15,894 nucleotides of DNA, taken from positions 1 through 15,894 of the forward strand of contig JBGPCQ010000060.1 in NCBI GenBank assembly GCA_041481895.1. Direction: 5' to 3'. Under the pieces are notes generated by a model, which saw only the letters and a list, made by a program, of their open reading frames with translations, ran no database searches and was not told the origin of the DNA. Both the position numbers and the translations under genes were made by a program. This DNA comes from JAMPXD01 sp041481895 (GTDB lineage: Bacteria; Desulfobacterota; Desulfuromonadia; Geobacterales; Geobacteraceae). The first letter of the stretch is position 1; each line of letters starts with the position of its first letter. Below are positions 12,705 to 15,894 of the stretch, in pieces.

Positions 12705-14663
12705 ATGGAGAAGAAAGCAGCGATACCTCCAATGAAAAGCAGTTTGAACAGAGAAATCCCGGCATTGCCGCCTGCTGCCCGGGATGACGGACACCGTGGA
12801 TCAGACCGCCGCTTTCTTCTGCTCAGTCTGTCTGCCCTCGGGGTAGTCTATGGCGACATCGGGACGAGCCCGATCTATGCCCTGCGCGAATGTTTCCACG
12901 GCTCACATCCGTTTCCGCCGACGGAGGCGAACGTTCTTGGCGTACTGTCGCTCATCTTCTGGGCGCTCATGATCATTATTTCGCTCAAGTACCTGCTCTT
13001 CGTGATGAGAGCCGACAACCACGGCGAAGGGGGCATTCTGGCGCTTTTGGCATTGCTCGCGCCCTGGCGCGACCATTCACGGAAGGGTCGGGTGCTGCTC
13101 TTTGTCGGGCTGTTCGGCGCCGCGCTCCTCTATGGCGATGGGGCCATTACCCCGGCAATATCGGTCCTCTCCGCCGTCGAAGGGTTGGAAATTGCGGCTC
13201 CGGGGCTGAAACCGTACGTGCTTCCAATCACGATCGCGGTCCTGGTGCTCCTCTTCCGCTTCCAGAAGCGCGGCACCTCCCGGATCGGAACTGTTTTCGG
13301 CCCCGTCATGCTCCTCTGGTTCGCTACTCTCGCCCTCCTCGGCATTATGTGGATTGTCCGTGCACCGAAGGTACTCGCCGCCGTCAATCCGGCCCATGGC
13401 GTCGATTTCTTCATCCACAATGGCTGGCGCGGCTTCGTTGTCCTTGGGGCCGTCTTCCTGGTGGTGACCGGCGGGGAGGCCCTTTACGCCGACATGGGGC
13501 ATTTTGGGCGTTTTCCCATCAGGCTCGCCTGGTTCGCCCTAGTGCTTCCCGCACTCCTCCTCAACTATTTCGGTCAGGCAGCCCTGATCCTGCTCAATCC
13601 CGAGCAGGCGCACCAACCGTTCTTCAATCTGGCGCCGGGGTGGGCGCTCTACCCCCTGGTGCTGCTCGCTACCCTTGCCACCGTGATTGCTTCACAGGCG
13701 GTAATTTCCGGGGCATTTTCCCTTACCCGGCAGGCCGTGCAGCTCGGGCAGTGCCCGCACGTCCACATTATCCAGACCTCCCAGGGAGAAATAGGTCAGA
13801 TCTACATTCCCAGTGTCAATTGGCTGCTCATGATCGTGACGATCTCCCTCGTGTTCGGATTCGGCTCTTCGAGCAAACTCGCCGGTGCGTACGGAGTGGC
13901 GGTAACGACCACCATGGTGATAACGGTGGTGCTGGCATTTTTTGTCGCCATTCGCAAATGGCAGTGGCATCCCGTCGCTGCCGCTCTGATCACGTTACTG
14001 TTCCTGACGGTGGACCTGTCTTTTTTCGGAGCGAACATGCTGAAAATCGAGGCCGGGGGGTGGTTTCCCCTGGCAGCGGGCGGGATCGTCTTTACCATGA
14101 TGGCGACCTGGCGCCGGGGCAGGGAAATACTCGCCCAACGTCTCGAAGAAACAAAGGAACCTCTCGATTTTTTCCTGCTGCGGATTGCCGCACATCCCCC
14201 GCAACGCGTCCCGGGTACGGCAGTATTCATGGCTGAGCGGATTCCCGGGACCCCTCCCCAACTGCTCCATCATCTCGCCCATAACCAGGTGCTTCATGAG
14301 CAGGTCGTACTCCTCAGCGTCGTAACCAGGGAAGTTCCCCGGGTAACGGCAGAGAAGCGGCTCGAGGTCGTCAGGCTGGACCAGGGGTTTTCCCAGGTGA
14401 TCGTCAGCTACGGCTTCATGCAAAGCCCCAATGTGCCGGTTGCCTTGCGGGAATGCGAATCATTCGGCCTGAAGGTGAATCTGGACACCACCACGTTCTA
14501 CCTCGCCCGGGAGACTCTGATCCCCTCCCTGAAGCGCCGCGGCATGATGCTCTGGCGGGAAAAGCTGTTCTCGTTCATGACCCGTAACGCCCTGCCGGCG
14601 ACTGATTTCTTCAGGATACCGCCTGAACGGGTCGTTGAGTTGGGGATACGGATCGAAATATAG
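12705..14663 (+). CDS. kup: KUP-family potassium transporter
   Basis: The 652-residue protein is a KUP/HAK/KT potassium-proton symporter of the inner membrane. The diagnostic GVVYGDIGTSPIYALREC lies at ~46-63, ADNHGEGGILALLAL follows, and YGDGAITPAISVLSAVEG and GGEALYADMGHFGR appear further on. About twelve helices are followed by a hydrophilic C-terminal domain of roughly 150 residues, which ends VVELGIRIEI. The first ~35 residues are a variable, proline- and charge-rich extension, making it slightly longer than E. coli Kup (622). ATG 12705 was chosen for AAAGGAAG nine bases upstream; the open frame continues further 5' but overlaps the YihY gene out of frame. ATG 12732 is a second choice. 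It provides low-affinity K+ uptake, often at low external pH, in E. coli. Confidence 0.95.
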   Translation: MEKKAAIPPMKSSLNREIPALPPAARDDGHRGSDRRFLLLSLSALGVVYGDIGTSPIYALRECFHGSHPFPPTEANVLGVLSLIFWALMIIISLKYLLFVMRADNHGEGGILALLALLAPWRDHSRKGRVLLFVGLFGAALLYGDGAITPAISVLSAVEGLEIAAPGLKPYVLPITIAVLVLLFRFQKRGTSRIGTVFGPVMLLWFATLALLGIMWIVRAPKVLAAVNPAHGVDFFIHNGWRGFVVLGAVFLVVTGGEALYADMGHFGRFPIRLAWFALVLPALLLNYFGQAALILLNPEQAHQPFFNLAPGWALYPLVLLATLATVIASQAVISGAFSLTRQAVQLGQCPHVHIIQTSQGEIGQIYIPSVNWLLMIVTISLVFGFGSSSKLAGAYGVAVTTTMVITVVLAFFVAIRKWQWHPVAAALITLLFLTVDLSFFGANMLKIEAGGWFPLAAGGIVFTMMATWRRGREILAQRLEETKEPLDFFLLRIAAHPPQRVPGTAVFMAERIPGTPPQLLHHLAHNQVLHEQVVLLSVVTREVPRVTAEKRLEVVRLDQGFSQVIVSYGFMQSPNVPVALRECESFGLKVNLDTTTFYLARETLIPSLKRRGMMLWREKLFSFMTRNALPATDFFRIPPERVVELGIRIEI

Positions 14664-14672
14664 TTTGGCGGG

Positions 14673-14690
14673 GGGAATTGTTATCTTCCC
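14673..14690. terminator. Weak hairpin between convergent kup and KaiC-like genes
   Basis: GGGAA (14673-14677) and TTCCC (14686-14690) form a 5-bp stem with an 8-base loop, followed by TTTC on the + strand. It lies in the 41-base gap between the two convergent stop codons. The stem is short, so termination here is only suggested. Confidence 0.25.
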
Positions 14691-14704
14691 TTTCACGCAC
14701 TCTT

Positions 14705-15422
14705 TTAGGCCGTATCTCGTGTCAACGGTTTCAACCTGATGCCGTTGTCGGTCAACAGGAACTCACAGACCCGTTTGGAATGTGCTATCCCGCGCGATTT
14801 AAAGATCATCAGCGTATTGTAGCGTTCATCGTCGAATTCCCTGTCCCGCAGCAGCAGCCAGGTATCAAAGAGTGAGGGGATTTCCTCTTCGGTGACCGCC
14901 CCGATTGTCTGTCCGCTGGTCTGGTCCGTGAACATGGTTGTGATAGCGCGCATCTTCAGGAAATCAATCAGGCGCGTAATCACCGATTTCGCCTGCTGTG
15001 CCGAGCCGACATCCGTCAGGGTAGGCATCGGGTCGACTATGACCACTGCCGGCCGGAATTCCTCGATCAGGCGGTACATAGTGATCAGGTGCGTTTCGAG
15101 CCCGAACATGGAAATACGTGAAGTATGAAGCTGCAATAGTCCGTTCTCTACCCACTGGTGCAGATCAAGGCCGATAGATTTCATATTATGCAGTGTTTGG
15201 GCGGCGGATTCCTCGAAACCGAAATAGACGCACCGTTCTCCGCGACGGCAGGCTGCGTCGATGAAGGAGAACGCCATGCTCGTTTTCCCCGATCCGGGTG
15301 TCCCGGTAAGAAGGATGCGCTCCCCTCTTCGGCAAACCTCCGCCGGTTATCTGGTCCAAACCATCGATGCCGGTCATACTTTTTTCGATTTCGATGCACT
15401 TTCCATCCCATTCAGTGGTCAT
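14705..15422 (-). pseudogene. Single-domain KaiC-like ATPase, frameshifted before Walker A
   Basis: The gene starts at ATG 15422 (MTTEWDGKCIEIEKSMTGID), with GAGAGG three bases and GAGGGA about nine bases upstream. It reads MTGIDGLDQITGGGLPKR and then loses frame at a run of four G (15322-15325 on the complementary strand). In the shifted frame the sequence continues ERILLTGTPGSGKTSMAF, giving Walker A GTPGSGKT, the KaiC-type catalytic pair in VYFGFEES, Walker B VVIVDP and the closing RGIAHSKRVCEFLLTDNGI, ending at TAA 14705. Together these make a complete KaiC/RecA-type domain of about 239 residues, so only the frame is broken. Restoring it needs two more G or one fewer. A downstream ATG at 15277 would give a protein without Walker A. 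Possibilities are a sequencing error, a true pseudogene, or +1 frameshifting at AGG-G. Two-domain KaiC is a clock ATPase in cyanobacteria; single-domain relatives outside them have unclear roles. Confidence 0.82.
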
Positions 15423-15452
15423 TGTCCTCTCCCTCGGTCTTCTCCCGGCAAT

Positions 15453-15480
15453 TTTATAAAAGTTTACCAGAAATTGCCAA
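15453..15480 (-). promoter_or_regulatory. Sigma-70 promoter for the KaiC-like gene
   Basis: On the minus strand TTGGCA (15480-15475), a 16-base spacer and TATAAA (15458-15453) form a good promoter. Transcription would start near 15446, about 24 bases before the ATG at 15422. Confidence 0.5.
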
Positions 15481-15528
15481 TTTATCCATATGATAGACAT
15501 TGATCTTCAGCTAAGAACCGCTTCTCAA

Positions 15529-15556
15529 TTGTAACATGTTTTTTTACAGGTATACT
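15529..15556 (+). promoter_or_regulatory. Candidate sigma-70 promoter for the branching enzyme gene
   Basis: TTGTAA (15529-15534), a 16-base spacer and TATACT (15551-15556) lie about 97 bases before the ATG at 15654. A TTGACA at 15599 is closer but has no -10 at the right distance. The intergenic region 15423-15653 thus carries divergent promoters and nothing else that I can recognise. Confidence 0.4.
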
Positions 15557-15653
15557 TCCTGAGATGCCGCTTCTATGGTAATTGTTTTCTAACAAGGATT
15601 GACAGAATATAAATACTTTAAACTCGAAGTGATGAAACGCGGAGGATACCTTC

Positions 15654-15894
15654 ATGAGCGATGGAACAAAGATCAGGGACATGGGGGCGATCCCCCACGC
15701 GGGGGGAGTCGGGTTCCGCGTCTGGGCGCCCCATGCAGAGCGGGTATCAGTCATCGGATCGTTCAACGGATGGGACAGCGACAAACATCCCCTGCAAGCC
15801 GGGGAGAACGGCTACTGGTACGCTGATGTGGCAGAGGCTCATGTCGGCGATCAGTACAAGTTCCTGCTGACCACGGAGAAGGGCGCGTTCAACC
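15654..15894 (+). CDS. GH13 1,4-alpha-glucan branching enzyme-like protein, N-terminus (partial)
   Basis: ATG 15654 has GGAGG nine bases upstream and the frame runs off the window after 80 codons. The visible part is a CBM48/early-set domain: GVGFRVWAPHAERVSVIGSF, then NGWD, then HPLQAGENGYWYADV and VGDQYKFLL. This is the N-terminal module of glycogen branching enzymes and related GH13 proteins (TreZ, GlgX). The short lead before the module and the IPHAGGVGFRVWAP form favour a GlgB-like branching enzyme of the short type. The catalytic barrel is outside the window, so the exact activity is not proven. Confidence 0.75.
   Translation, partial: MSDGTKIRDMGAIPHAGGVGFRVWAPHAERVSVIGSFNGWDSDKHPLQAGENGYWYADVAEAHVGDQYKFLLTTEKGAFN

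Noticed and set aside
12890..14236. 448-codon open frame on the + strand inside kup
   Set aside because: It is the +1 frame of a convincing Kup gene. Its translation is Arg/Pro-rich and lacks family features, as expected for an out-of-frame shadow in GC-rich DNA.

Overview
The window looks like the chromosome of a free-living Gram-negative bacterium. Outer-membrane and lipoprotein signals, a CheB/CheR–PAS fusion, a Kup potassium transporter, a KaiC-like ATPase and cyclic-glucan and glycogen enzymes together suggest a Geobacter-like Desulfuromonadales/Desulfobacterota relative. That assignment is inference from gene content and moderately high GC by eye; no rRNA or tRNA gene is visible to confirm it. 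I see no CRISPR array, insertion sequence, phage gene or classical defence system.

Layout. (1) 1-227 is the C-terminal end of a GH94-type cyclic beta-glucan synthase on the + strand, followed by a strong hairpin at 388-414. (2) 455-3812 carries four minus-strand genes: a 54-residue membrane protein, a predicted outer-membrane beta-barrel, a His-rich small lipoprotein and a Spinster-like MFS transporter. Two imperfect copies of a ~72-base element (2488-2558 and 4103-4174) each hold a promoter pointing left, one for the His-rich lipoprotein and one for the transporter. (3) 4315-7465 (+) carries a lipoprotein-type phospholipase D/cardiolipin synthase, a secreted START-like protein and a stand-alone CheB methylesterase domain. 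(4) 7685-11720 (+) is a signalling pair, a CheB-CheR-PAS-coiled coil-PAS fusion followed by a PAS histidine kinase. (5) 11771-14663 (+) holds a YihY/BrkB membrane protein and Kup. (6) 14705-15422 (-) is a single-domain KaiC-like ATPase broken by a frameshift just before its Walker A motif. (7) 15654-end (+) is the start of a GH13 glucan branching enzyme.

How they may work together (inference): the envelope and osmotic theme is consistent. It includes periplasmic glucan, cardiolipin-type lipid synthesis, a possible lysolipid exporter, potassium uptake and glycogen. Between these genes sits a sensory block with methylesterase, methyltransferase and kinase activities but no chemoreceptor or response regulator in view. 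The points most worth checking are the duplicated promoter element, the KaiC-like frameshift, the two CheB domains beside a kinase, and two genes whose extended -10 boxes abut the start codon without a Shine-Dalgarno sequence.
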